Source: Kitasatospora herbaricolor
GTDB lineage: Bacteria > Actinomycetota > Actinomycetes > Streptomycetales > Streptomycetaceae
Assembly (NCBI RefSeq): GCF_030813695.1
Contig: NZ_JAUSVA010000002.1
Coordinates: 4,588,001 to 4,652,000, forward strand
DNA: 64,000 bases
Direction: 5' to 3'
Shown here: one piece after another, positions 54,535 through 62,171 of the stretch
How the letters are laid out: each line of letters opens with the position of its first letter
Numbering within the stretch: the stretch's first letter is position 1
Made by a program: the position numbers and the translations under genes
Notes under the pieces: model-generated
The model's database searches: none
What the model was told of the DNA's origin: nothing
Seen by the model: the letters and a program-made list of their open reading frames with translations, nothing else

Positions 54535-55368
54535 ATGGACGAGGAAATGGTGCTGGTGCGAACGAGCTTCCCGGTCACCGGGCAGCCGATCAGGGTGGTG
54601 CTGATCGACGGGGCGCCGTGGTTCGTCACGGCGGACGTGTGCAAGGCCCTTGGGCGTACCAACCCGAGCGAGGCGCTGCGCATCCTACGACCGGGCGACG
54701 CCCGCACCATCGACCTTCGGTCGGAAACCCTCAGAATTTCTGAGGCATACGGCGTTCCCGCAGGTGGGAAACCCTACGTCCGCGGCAACCCGATGCTCGG
54801 TCTGGTCAGTGAGGCCGGCCTCTACACCTTGATCATGAGGTCGACGAAACCCTCCGCGCAGGCCTTCCAGGAGTGGGTCACCGGGGATCTCCTCCCCTCG
54901 ATCCGCCGGGGCGACACCGACGTCCCGGTCCAGCGCCGGCGGATGGCGCGGTCCCTGGCCGAGGCGGTCGGTCAGCGGGTGGAGATCGTGGCGGAGGTCG
55001 GCGCGGACGGCAGCCTGGGCGTGCACGTCCGTTCGGACGGGACGGTGCACTGCCGGCACGGCGAGATGGAGTTCCGGGTGCCGAGCCGGGAGGAGGACAG
55101 CGGGCCGCCCTTCGGGGCCTGGTTCTCCTGCCCGAGCGTGGAGCGGGTGGGGATCAGCGGCGGCCGGGCGATCCCGCGCTGCGCGAAGCTGAAGCTGGTC
55201 GACCTCATCCGGCTGCTGGCCCCGGCGCCCGCCGTGCCGGACCCGGCCGACACCGCGGAAGGGGTCCTGATGGTGGAGATGCAGCGCCACGAGGCGCGTG
55301 CCCACGGCACCGCCCGGCAGATCGCGGAGCTGATGCGGGCGCTGGACGAGGAGCCCGGGGAGGAGTGA
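54535..55368 (+). CDS. Bro-N domain antirepressor-like protein
   Basis: 277 residues. The N-terminal Bro-N domain (about 15-115) has WFVTADVCKALGRTNPSEALR, GLVSEAGLYTLIMRS and FQEWVTGDLLPSIRRG, as in phage antirepressors. The C-terminal half is helical and not the usual KilA-C or ANT domain. The ATG at 54535 follows AGGG. No phage structural gene, integrase or repressor is nearby, so this is a domesticated or orphan copy. Probably DNA-binding. Confidence 0.85.
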   Translation: MDEEMVLVRTSFPVTGQPIRVVLIDGAPWFVTADVCKALGRTNPSEALRILRPGDARTIDLRSETLRISEAYGVPAGGKPYVRGNPMLGLVSEAGLYTLIMRSTKPSAQAFQEWVTGDLLPSIRRGDTDVPVQRRRMARSLAEAVGQRVEIVAEVGADGSLGVHVRSDGTVHCRHGEMEFRVPSREEDSGPPFGAWFSCPSVERVGISGGRAIPRCAKLKLVDLIRLLAPAPAVPDPADTAEGVLMVEMQRHEARAHGTARQIAELMRALDEEPGEE

Positions 55369-55407
55369 GCGGTCCCGCTCCGCAGCGCCCCGCCGGACCC
55401 ACCGGGG

Positions 55408-56832
55408 CTAGGGCGCGACCTTCCGCCGCAGCCGCAGGATCATCAGGGTGCCGGCCGCCAGCGGGACGTACATCCAGCAGAAGGCCCAGCGGTACGCCTC
55501 GGCCGAGTAGCTGCCGGCCCCGGCCGGGGAGAGCGCGTCGAGCAGGACGCCGATGCCGAACAGGGTGACCATCGTCCCGATGAAGCCGCCCATGTTGGCG
55601 ATGCCGGAGGCGGTGCCGAGCCGGCCGACCGGGTTGTGGGCCCGGGCGTAGTCGAGGCCGACCAGCGAGGCCGGGCCGTTGCTGCCCATCAGCAGGATCA
55701 GCACGACCAGCAGGGCGACCGGCGGGTGGGCACCGGGCCAGGCCAGGGCGACCGCCCAGCCGGCGCCGGTGACGGCTATCACCGAGAGGGTGATCGGCAT
55801 CCGGGCCTTCGTCGTCCGGGAGAGCAGCCGGCCGAAGAGCAGCCCGAAGGCCATGTTGCTGAAGACCAGCAGGGTGAGCAGCCCGCCGGCCTGGCCGCGG
55901 GTCATGCCCTGCCCCTCGACCAGGTAGGGCAGCCCCCAGAGCAGGCCGAAGGCGTTGCCGGGGAACTGGGTGGTGAAGTGGACCCAGAGCCCGAGCCGGG
56001 TGCCGGGCTCCTGCCAGGAGTCCCGGATCTGCGACCGGACGGAGGGCCTGGGGGCGGCGGGCGGCTCGGCCGCGGGGACGGCGGGGAGGTCTGCCACGGC
56101 CGGCACGACGGGCAGGTCCGCCACGCTCACCGTGGCGGCCCCGGCCACCGACGGGGTCACGGGCGGGGCTGCCGGAGGGGCCTCCCGCAGGAACAGCGCC
56201 AGCAGCGCGGCCACCCCGATACCGAGCAGCGCGGTGGTGGTGAAGGTGGCCTGCCAGCCCTCGGTGTGCAGGGCCTGGGCGAGGACCACGGTGGTGACCA
56301 GGTTGCCGCCCATCCCGGCCAGCCCGGTCAGTTGCGCCACCAGCGGGTTCTTCGCGGCCGGGAACCAGCGGGCGGCGATCCGCAGGACGGCGATGAAGGT
56401 CATCGCGTCGCCGCAGCCCAGCACCGCCCGGGAGGCCAGCGCGGGCGCGAAGGAGGAGCTGAAGGCGAACGCCAGCTGCCCGGCGCTCAGCAGCAGCACC
56501 CCGGTCAGCAGGACCTTGCGCGGCCCGTGCCGGTCGATCAGCAGGCCGACCGGGATCTGCATCGCCGCGTAGACCAGCACCTGCAGGATGGAGAAGGTGG
56601 AGAGCGCGGAGGCGCCGATGCCGAAGCGCTCGGCCGCGTCCAGCCCGGCCACCCCGAGGCTGGTCCGGTGGATCACCGCCAGGAAGTAGGCGCTGACGCC
56701 GATCGACCAGGCGGCCCAGGCGGCGCGTCCGCCGGGCGGCGGGGCGGCGGCCGGGGGGTGCGGGGCGGCGGTGGTGATCCTGGGACCGGGTACGGACAGC
56801 GGGCGGGCGGTACTGGCAGGGTCCACGCTCAT
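55408..56832 (-). CDS. Major facilitator superfamily transporter
   Basis: 474-residue, 12-segment MFS protein. The loop-2 motif reads GLLIDRHGPRKVLLTG, and SVYFLAVIHRTSLGVAG-like ISAYFLAVIHRTSL opens the first helix. A Pro/Ala/Val-rich cytoplasmic loop with repeated AVADLPAVP-type words (about residues 225-265) separates the halves. The substrate is unknown; the family branch resembles nitrate/sugar-phosphate type permeases. Starts near TAACCT, so transcription may be nearly leaderless. Confidence 0.9.
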   Translation of the reverse strand: MSVDPASTARPLSVPGPRITTAAPHPPAAAPPPGGRAAWAAWSIGVSAYFLAVIHRTSLGVAGLDAAERFGIGASALSTFSILQVLVYAAMQIPVGLLIDRHGPRKVLLTGVLLLSAGQLAFAFSSSFAPALASRAVLGCGDAMTFIAVLRIAARWFPAAKNPLVAQLTGLAGMGGNLVTTVVLAQALHTEGWQATFTTTALLGIGVAALLALFLREAPPAAPPVTPSVAGAATVSVADLPVVPAVADLPAVPAAEPPAAPRPSVRSQIRDSWQEPGTRLGLWVHFTTQFPGNAFGLLWGLPYLVEGQGMTRGQAGGLLTLLVFSNMAFGLLFGRLLSRTTKARMPITLSVIAVTGAGWAVALAWPGAHPPVALLVVLILLMGSNGPASLVGLDYARAHNPVGRLGTASGIANMGGFIGTMVTLFGIGVLLDALSPAGAGSYSAEAYRWAFCWMYVPLAAGTLMILRLRRKVAP

Positions 56833-56970
56833 AGTGGGGCCAGGTTAGTCATCCCGCCTTCCGAACCCGACTCCGGGGTCCGGGCACGAAGGATCCCGGC
56901 GGGACGGCCGCCCGGCCGCGCCGTCGGCTCCCGGCCGGCCACCCGATGCACGCGTTGTGGGCCCCGGCCG

Positions 56971-58203
56971 TCAGCCCTTGACCGTCCACGTCACGGTGCG
57001 GGTCATGTAGCGGTCCCGGAAGGCCTCGTCCCGCACCCAGTCCGTGGTGTCCCGGACCACCGCCGTGACCACGGCGGTGTGCCCGGGCGGCAGGCTCAGC
57101 GCGGCGGTGTCCAGCGAGCCGCGGTCGGCGGTCGGCGGCTGCACCGGCACGCCGTCCACCCGCCAGTCGACCTGCAGCTGCCGGGAACCGCTCAGCGGCA
57201 GCGGACGGACCTCCAGGCGGGGCCGGCCGCTGACCTCGCCGGCCGGCGGCAGCGGGCTGTCGGTGGGCGCGACCCGGCGGTAGATCTGCTCGATGATCGC
57301 CTCCCGGGAGGGCAGGTTGTAGGTGCCGCCCAGGGTGCGCATCACGGAGTCGGGGGTGGGCCGGTAGATGCCGTTGGCGCTCCGGTACGCCCCGACCGTC
57401 CCGCCGCCGTCCGGCGACTGGACGCCCAGCCAGCGCCACCACTTGACCTGCTTGCGGCGCATCTCGTCGGCGTTCTCGGTGGCCAGGTTGGGGTAGTCGG
57501 CGTCGTCCGGGGCGCTGTCGTACTCGTCCCCGAGGTCGCCCACGGTGTGCCCGATCTCGTGCTGGATGATCCGGCCGGCGTCGGGGCTGCCGCCGGCGAG
57601 GGTGGTCACCCCGGTGCCGCCGGCGCCGCCGTACTCGGTGGAGTTCGCCAGCGCGATCAGGTACTGCGGGCCCTCGCCGTCCCCGGCGTAGCGGGCGGTG
57701 GCGCCCTCGTCCGCGCAGAGCAGCCGGGCGGTTCCGTCGCACCAGAAGTGCATGCCCAGCGGGGTGTCGCTGTGCTGGTCGTGGCTCTCGCTCTCGGCGA
57801 TGCCGGACACCGGGGAGACGACCTCGACCCGCCGTATGTTGAAGAAGCCCTGGTAGCTGCGGAACGGCTCGATCTCCATCAGCGCCTTCCAGGCCCGGTC
57901 CGCCTGCTCGCGGAACAGCTCCTGCTCCGGCGCGGTGTAGCCGTCACCGAGCAGGACGAGGGTGATCCGGTTGGCCGGGTCCCCGGTGCGGCGTATGTCG
58001 ATGGTCGGGGCGGCGCCGGCGGCCCGGAGGTCGGCCCGTTTCACCGCGTGCGGCGGCACCGCGCGGTCGGCCGGGGCACCGGTCCCGATCGCGCCGAAGG
58101 GCGCGGGGCCGGCCAGCTCCAGGGCGGCCGGGAGCACGGCGGTGGACAGCAGGACGAGCGCGGCCAGACTCCGGACGAGCCGGCCAGGGGTGCCAGGCGG
58201 CAT
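56971..58203 (-). CDS. Secreted M64-family metallopeptidase
   Basis: 410 residues with a clear signal peptide (hydrophobic 12-30). The M64 (IgA peptidase) domain carries the zinc motif HEIGHTVGDLGDEY preceded by AGRIIQ, and TLVLLGDGYTAPEQELF near its start. A C-terminal Ig-like beta-sandwich (about 300-410) ends TRTVTWTVKG. Family members degrade host or environmental proteins. Here it is a secreted hydrolase of a soil bacterium. Convergent with nothing; divergent from the LAXTG gene. Confidence 0.9.
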   Translation of the reverse strand: MPPGTPGRLVRSLAALVLLSTAVLPAALELAGPAPFGAIGTGAPADRAVPPHAVKRADLRAAGAAPTIDIRRTGDPANRITLVLLGDGYTAPEQELFREQADRAWKALMEIEPFRSYQGFFNIRRVEVVSPVSGIAESESHDQHSDTPLGMHFWCDGTARLLCADEGATARYAGDGEGPQYLIALANSTEYGGAGGTGVTTLAGGSPDAGRIIQHEIGHTVGDLGDEYDSAPDDADYPNLATENADEMRRKQVKWWRWLGVQSPDGGGTVGAYRSANGIYRPTPDSVMRTLGGTYNLPSREAIIEQIYRRVAPTDSPLPPAGEVSGRPRLEVRPLPLSGSRQLQVDWRVDGVPVQPPTADRGSLDTAALSLPPGHTAVVTAVVRDTTDWVRDEAFRDRYMTRTVTWTVKG

Positions 58204-58466
58204 ACGAGTGCGTCCTAGGGGATCCGGTCACCCGGCGGGCGCTCGGGTGGGGGTCGCCAAGACGTACCCCCCGGACGTGCCGCTCCCCTCCCGGAAGAAC
58301 CCAATGTCACTGGAGTGGCCGAAGATCCATTTCATACCAGACATCCCAATGATTGGGACACGAGCCCCCCTCGGCGCGCTCCCGCCGCCCAGCGGACCGG
58401 GCCGCGACCCGTGGCGCGAACCGGCCGAAGGGGTGCGGAGCAGGCCGCCACGGGCTCGGAGGACGG

Positions 58467-58641
58467 TTCCGAAAAAACTTCCGGCCCCACCTGCAACCCC
58501 CTGCGGGGATGGACGTCTTCAGGGGAGAAGGGCACGGAGAGCGAGACCGGCGCAGCCGGGGGCGCACTTCCGCTCAGCAGGAGCGGGCCGGTCACCTTCA
58601 CCCACCACACCGTCATTGCCATCTCCCTGGGGGAACACGTC
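58467..58641 (+). promoter_or_regulatory. Conserved leader of LAXTG protein 1, with ECF-type promoter
   Basis: Nearly identical to 60920-61093. It contains a candidate ECF sigma promoter: TGCAACC at 58492-58498, a 15-bp spacer, and CGTCT at 58514-58518. Three short GC hairpins follow (for example CCGG CGCAG CCGG at 58547-58559), then GGGGGAA before the ATG. The 58204-58466 part upstream holds no gene. Confidence 0.6.
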
Positions 58642-59616
58642 ATGCGCGCGTCCGGTATCTCCGCATTCACGAAGAACGTCCCGTCGCTCTCCCGCCGTGG
58701 CAAGGCCGCCGCCCTGGCCGCCACCGTCCTGCTCACCGGCGGCGTGCAGCTCATCGGCGCCGACTCCTCCTGGGCCTGCAGCGACGACCGCTTCGGTGGC
58801 CCCCGCGAGGTCTACAACGACCCCACCGGCCTGACGAAGGCCGACCCGAACGGTGAGTTCCGGGCCTTCGAGTCCGCCACCATCGCGGCCGACGGCAGCT
58901 GGGCCGAGTACGGGGTGTCGATGACCAACACCTCCAGCGCCGACTACCAGGAGGCCTACCCCACCTTCGCGCTGAAGGTCTCCAAGGGCGCCACCGTGCG
59001 GAGCAAGGACGTCACCATCGAGGTGATGCGCAACGGGAAGTGGCAGCGCCTGGCGAACATGCCGGGCTGCGGTCCGACCGTCGACGCCGACACGGCCGCC
59101 CTGAAGCAGCCGATCGCCCACGGCCACGCGGCCAACTTCCTCTTCCGGGTCGCCCTCTCCCCCGCCTCGCCGCAGAACCAGACCGAGCTCACCCTGGTGA
59201 CCGACGCCTTCGCCTTCGGCTCCGGTACCGCCGGCCACTCGGACCTGCGCACCGTCAAGATCACCCACCCCGCGGCCGCCCCCTCCACCGCTCCGGCCAA
59301 GCCCGCCGCCCCGGCCATCGCCAAGCCCGCCGCGCCGGCGAAGCCCGCCGCGCCCGCCGCCGCCAGGCCCGCCGCCGACGCCACCCGGGCAGCCGCGGCC
59401 CCCACCGCTCCCGCCGCCACCGGCGCTCCCGCCACCCCCACCGCTCCCGCCGCCACCGGCGCTCCCGCCACCCCGGCCGCCACCACGCCCGCCACGGAGC
59501 TCGCGCAGACCGGTACGAGCAGCCCGAACGGCTTCCTGGCCGGCTCGGCGGCCGCCTTCGTCGCCCTCGGCGCCGGTGTCGTGATCGCCGTCCGCCGCCT
59601 CCGAGCCCGGGCCTGA
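58642..59616 (+). CDS. LAXTG-anchored surface protein 1
   Basis: 324 residues. The N-terminal signal peptide (hydrophobic about 25-38) is followed by SWACSDD. A globular region to about residue 210 has two or three cysteines. A Pro/Ala-rich stalk of repeated APAATGAPATPT and KPAAPA words follows. The sorting signal LAQTG at 287, then a hydrophobic helix and RRLRARA, ends the protein. This is the class E sortase (SrtE) pattern used for chaplins in streptomycetes. Close paralogue of 61094-62038. No sortase gene is in the window. Ligand unknown. Confidence 0.88.
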   Translation: MRASGISAFTKNVPSLSRRGKAAALAATVLLTGGVQLIGADSSWACSDDRFGGPREVYNDPTGLTKADPNGEFRAFESATIAADGSWAEYGVSMTNTSSADYQEAYPTFALKVSKGATVRSKDVTIEVMRNGKWQRLANMPGCGPTVDADTAALKQPIAHGHAANFLFRVALSPASPQNQTELTLVTDAFAFGSGTAGHSDLRTVKITHPAAAPSTAPAKPAAPAIAKPAAPAKPAAPAAARPAADATRAAAAPTAPAATGAPATPTAPAATGAPATPAATTPATELAQTGTSSPNGFLAGSAAAFVALGAGVVIAVRRLRARA

Positions 59617-59635
59617 ACAGCCCGGACCGGCCCGG

Positions 59636-60886
59636 TCAGCTCGGGAGCCGACCGGGCGACGGCCGCCGGGCGTGCAGCAGCAGATGCGTCGCGACCCCCA
59701 GCAACAGGCCCCAGAAGGCCGACCCGATGCCGAACAGCGCCATGCCGGAGGCCGTCGCCAGGAAGGTCACCACCGCGGCGTCCCGCCCCTGCTCCTCGGC
59801 GACCGCCGCCGCCAGGCTGCCCTGCAACGAGGCCAGCAGGGCGACCCCGGCGATCACCGCGATCAGCTCCTTCGGCAGGCCGGTGAACAGGCTCACCAGC
59901 ACTCCGCCGAAGCTGCCCACCAGCAGGTACAGCGCCCCGGCGGACATTCCGGCGACATAGCGGCGGCGCGGGTCGGGGTGGCTCTCCGGGCCGGCGCAGA
60001 TCGCGGCCGTGATGGCGGCGATGTTGATGCCCGGCGAGCCGAACGGCGCCAGCAGCACCGAGACCCCGCCGGTGGCCCCGATCAGCAGCCGGTCGTCCGG
60101 CCGGTAGCCGAAGGCCCGCAGCACCCCGAGCCCGGGGGCGTTCTGCGAGGCCAGCGCGACGATGGTGAGCGGCAGCGCGAGGCCGACCAGGGAGGGCCAG
60201 GAGAACGCCGGCACGGTGAGCAGCGGCCGGGTCGGCCCGCCCGCGTCGCCCAGGTGCAGCGGCAGGCCGACGGTGACCGCCGCGAGCACCCCGCCCGCCA
60301 CCAGCGCCACGGGTACGGCGTACCGAGGGGCCAACCGCTTGGCGAGCAGGAAGGCCGCGAAGGTGCCCAGCACCAGGACGGGGGTGGCGTGCAGCGCGGT
60401 GAAGATGCCGGTGCCGAAGGAGAAGAGGATCCCGGCGAGCATCGCGTTCACGATCCCGGCCGGCACCGCCCGGATCAGTCGCCCGAACAGCCCGGTGATC
60501 CCGAACAGGGCGACCACCACCCCGCTGACCAGGAACGCGCCGACGGCCTCCCGGTACGGGTAGGCGCCGAGGCTGGTCACCAGCAGGGCCGCGCCCGGGG
60601 TGGACCAGGCGGTGATCACCGGGGTGCGGGTCCACCAGCTGAGCAGCAGGCAGGTGGCGCCGCTGCCGATCGACACCGCCCAGATCCAGGAGGCCGTGTG
60701 CGCCGGGTCGAGCCGCCCCGCGGCGGCCGCCGCGAGCACCACCACCAGCGGGCCCGAGAACGAGACGACGATGCAGACGAGCCCGGCGAGCAGGGCCGGG
60801 AGCGAGACGTCCCGGCGCAGCGACCGACGCCCGCCGTCGTCCGGGGGATGCGCCACCGTCTGCTCCACGAGCTGCTGTTCGACCAT
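59636..60886 (-). CDS. BenE-family benzoate/H+ symporter
   Basis: 416-residue membrane protein with about twelve hydrophobic segments. It matches the benzoate:H+ symporter family in SFSGPLVVVLAAAAAG, TPVITAWSTPGAALL, PAGIVNAMLAGILF and the inner repeat FGSPGINIAAITAAICAG. Transport of benzoate or another small aromatic acid is plausible. It is inserted between the two LAXTG paralogues on the opposite strand. I set the start at ATG 60886; longer frames run antisense through the LAXTG leader. Confidence 0.88.
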   Translation of the reverse strand: MVEQQLVEQTVAHPPDDGGRRSLRRDVSLPALLAGLVCIVVSFSGPLVVVLAAAAAGRLDPAHTASWIWAVSIGSGATCLLLSWWTRTPVITAWSTPGAALLVTSLGAYPYREAVGAFLVSGVVVALFGITGLFGRLIRAVPAGIVNAMLAGILFSFGTGIFTALHATPVLVLGTFAAFLLAKRLAPRYAVPVALVAGGVLAAVTVGLPLHLGDAGGPTRPLLTVPAFSWPSLVGLALPLTIVALASQNAPGLGVLRAFGYRPDDRLLIGATGGVSVLLAPFGSPGINIAAITAAICAGPESHPDPRRRYVAGMSAGALYLLVGSFGGVLVSLFTGLPKELIAVIAGVALLASLQGSLAAAVAEEQGRDAAVVTFLATASGMALFGIGSAFWGLLLGVATHLLLHARRPSPGRLPS

Positions 60887-60919
60887 CCCGGCAGTATCGC
60901 GGAGCGCGGTTCGCGAAGC

Positions 60920-61093
60920 TTCCGAAAAAACGTCCGGACCCACCTGCAACCCCCTGCGGGGATGGACGTCTTTAGGGGAGAAGGGCACGGAGCGAGACCG
61001 GCGCAGCCGGGGGGCGCACTTCCGCTCAGCAGGAGCGGGCCGGTCACCTTCACCCACCACACCGTCATTGCCATCTCGCTGGGGGAACACGTC
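60920..61093 (+). promoter_or_regulatory. Conserved leader of LAXTG protein 2, with ECF-type promoter
   Basis: Second copy of the leader at 58467-58641. The candidate promoter is TGCAACC (60945-60951), 15-bp spacer, CGTCT (60967-60971). GGGGGAA is the ribosome site. The first 14 codons after it are identical in both genes. Confidence 0.6.
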
Positions 61094-62038
61094 ATGCGCG
61101 CGTCCGGTATCTCCGCATTCACGAAGAACGTCCCGCTGCTCCCCCGGCGCTCGGCGCTCACCGTGGGGGCTGCCACCCTGGTCCTCGGCGCGGGTCTGCC
61201 GCTGCTGCCCGGCGCCGGCACGGCCTGGGCCTGCGGCGCCCCGCTGGACGCTCCGATGACGGCCCCGACAGCGGCGCCGACGCCGGCCGTCACCCACGAC
61301 GGCACCGTCGAGACCGGATTCTTCATGCTGGGCAAGGACCCGCTGACCATCACCGCGGGCGGCGGGAAGCTGGAGATCCCGGTGGAGGTGGGCAACTTCA
61401 CCGGAGCGGCGTACGAGAAGGTGGTACCGCACCTCTCGCTCTACAACGAGAAGGCTGGCAGCCACCCCGGCGGCGGCACCAACCTGCGCGTCCAGGACCT
61501 CTCGGTCGAGGTCAACACCGGCGCCGGCTGGAAGAAGGTCCCGGTGGTCCACGGCTGCGACCCCGTCCTCTACGCCGACACCGCGAACCTGCCGGGCGTC
61601 CACCTCGACAACGGCCGGGCCACCCACTTCACCTTCCGCGTCGCCCTGTCCGCGGACTCCTCGAAGGACCAGACGGAGATCCAGGTCGGCGTCTCGGCCG
61701 GCACCGAGGACAGCGACAACGAGAACACGCCGAAGCCGAAGACCGCCTTCCGCTACGTGCAGGTCAAGCACCCGGCCGCTCCGAAGCCCACAACGCCGGC
61801 CAAGGCCGCCGCCGCCCCGGCGAAGCCCCAGGCCGCCGCCGCCGAGCCGGCCGCCGCCTCCACGGCACCGACCGCCACCGTCGCACCCACCGCCACCGCC
61901 GTACCCACCACCGCCGCCGCGCTGGCCAAGACCGGCGCCAGCAGCCCGAACGGCTTCCTGGCCGGTTCGGCCGCCGCTTTCGTCGCCCTCGGGGCCGGCG
62001 TCCTGATCGCCGTGCGCCGCCTCCGCAACCAGGGCTGA
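61094..62038 (+). CDS. LAXTG-anchored surface protein 2
   Basis: 314 residues. Signal peptide identical over the first 14 residues to protein 1, then divergent. The mature domain shares the pattern LSVEVNTGAGWKKVPVVHGCDP with protein 1's VTIEVMRNGKWQRLANMPGCGP and ends in a TRP-like FRVALSADSSKDQTE strand. A short Ala/Pro/Thr stalk leads to LAKTG at 277, hydrophobic helix and RRLRNQG. A class E sortase substrate. The paralogues flank benE in direct orientation. Confidence 0.88.
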   Translation: MRASGISAFTKNVPLLPRRSALTVGAATLVLGAGLPLLPGAGTAWACGAPLDAPMTAPTAAPTPAVTHDGTVETGFFMLGKDPLTITAGGGKLEIPVEVGNFTGAAYEKVVPHLSLYNEKAGSHPGGGTNLRVQDLSVEVNTGAGWKKVPVVHGCDPVLYADTANLPGVHLDNGRATHFTFRVALSADSSKDQTEIQVGVSAGTEDSDNENTPKPKTAFRYVQVKHPAAPKPTTPAKAAAAPAKPQAAAAEPAAASTAPTATVAPTATAVPTTAAALAKTGASSPNGFLAGSAAAFVALGAGVLIAVRRLRNQG

Positions 62039-62056
62039 GGCGGCGCCGGCAAGCGG

Positions 62057-62094
62057 CAGGGCCGTACCCCCACGGCGGTGGGGGTACGGCCCTG
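62057..62094. terminator. Strong hairpin between LAXTG gene and E2 gene
   Basis: Perfect 17-bp stem (62057-62073 with 62078-62094) with GGCG loop, 18 bp after the LAXTG stop and between convergent genes. Confidence 0.8.
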
Positions 62095-62115
62095 TCGTGC
62101 TGTGCGGGGAACCGG

Positions 62116-62171
62116 CCCCGGGTGATCAGCCCGAGGTGATCGACCCGAGGCGATCAGCCCCAGGTGATCAG
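62116..62171. repeat. Four 14-bp tandem repeats across a stop codon
   Basis: Units of the form CCCGAGGTGATCAG at 62116, 62130, 62144 and 62158, each with one to three changes. They contain the last codons and stop of the E2 gene. Confidence 0.75.

Noticed and set aside
54329..55407. Prophage remnant around the Bro-N gene
   Set aside because: No structural, lysis, repressor or integrase gene on either side.
58467..58641. Cyclic-di-AMP (ydaO) or other known riboswitch in the LAXTG leaders
   Set aside because: I could not find the conserved core of ydaO, cobalamin or GEMM motifs. Only three short hairpins are visible, so it is reported as an uncharacterised conserved leader.
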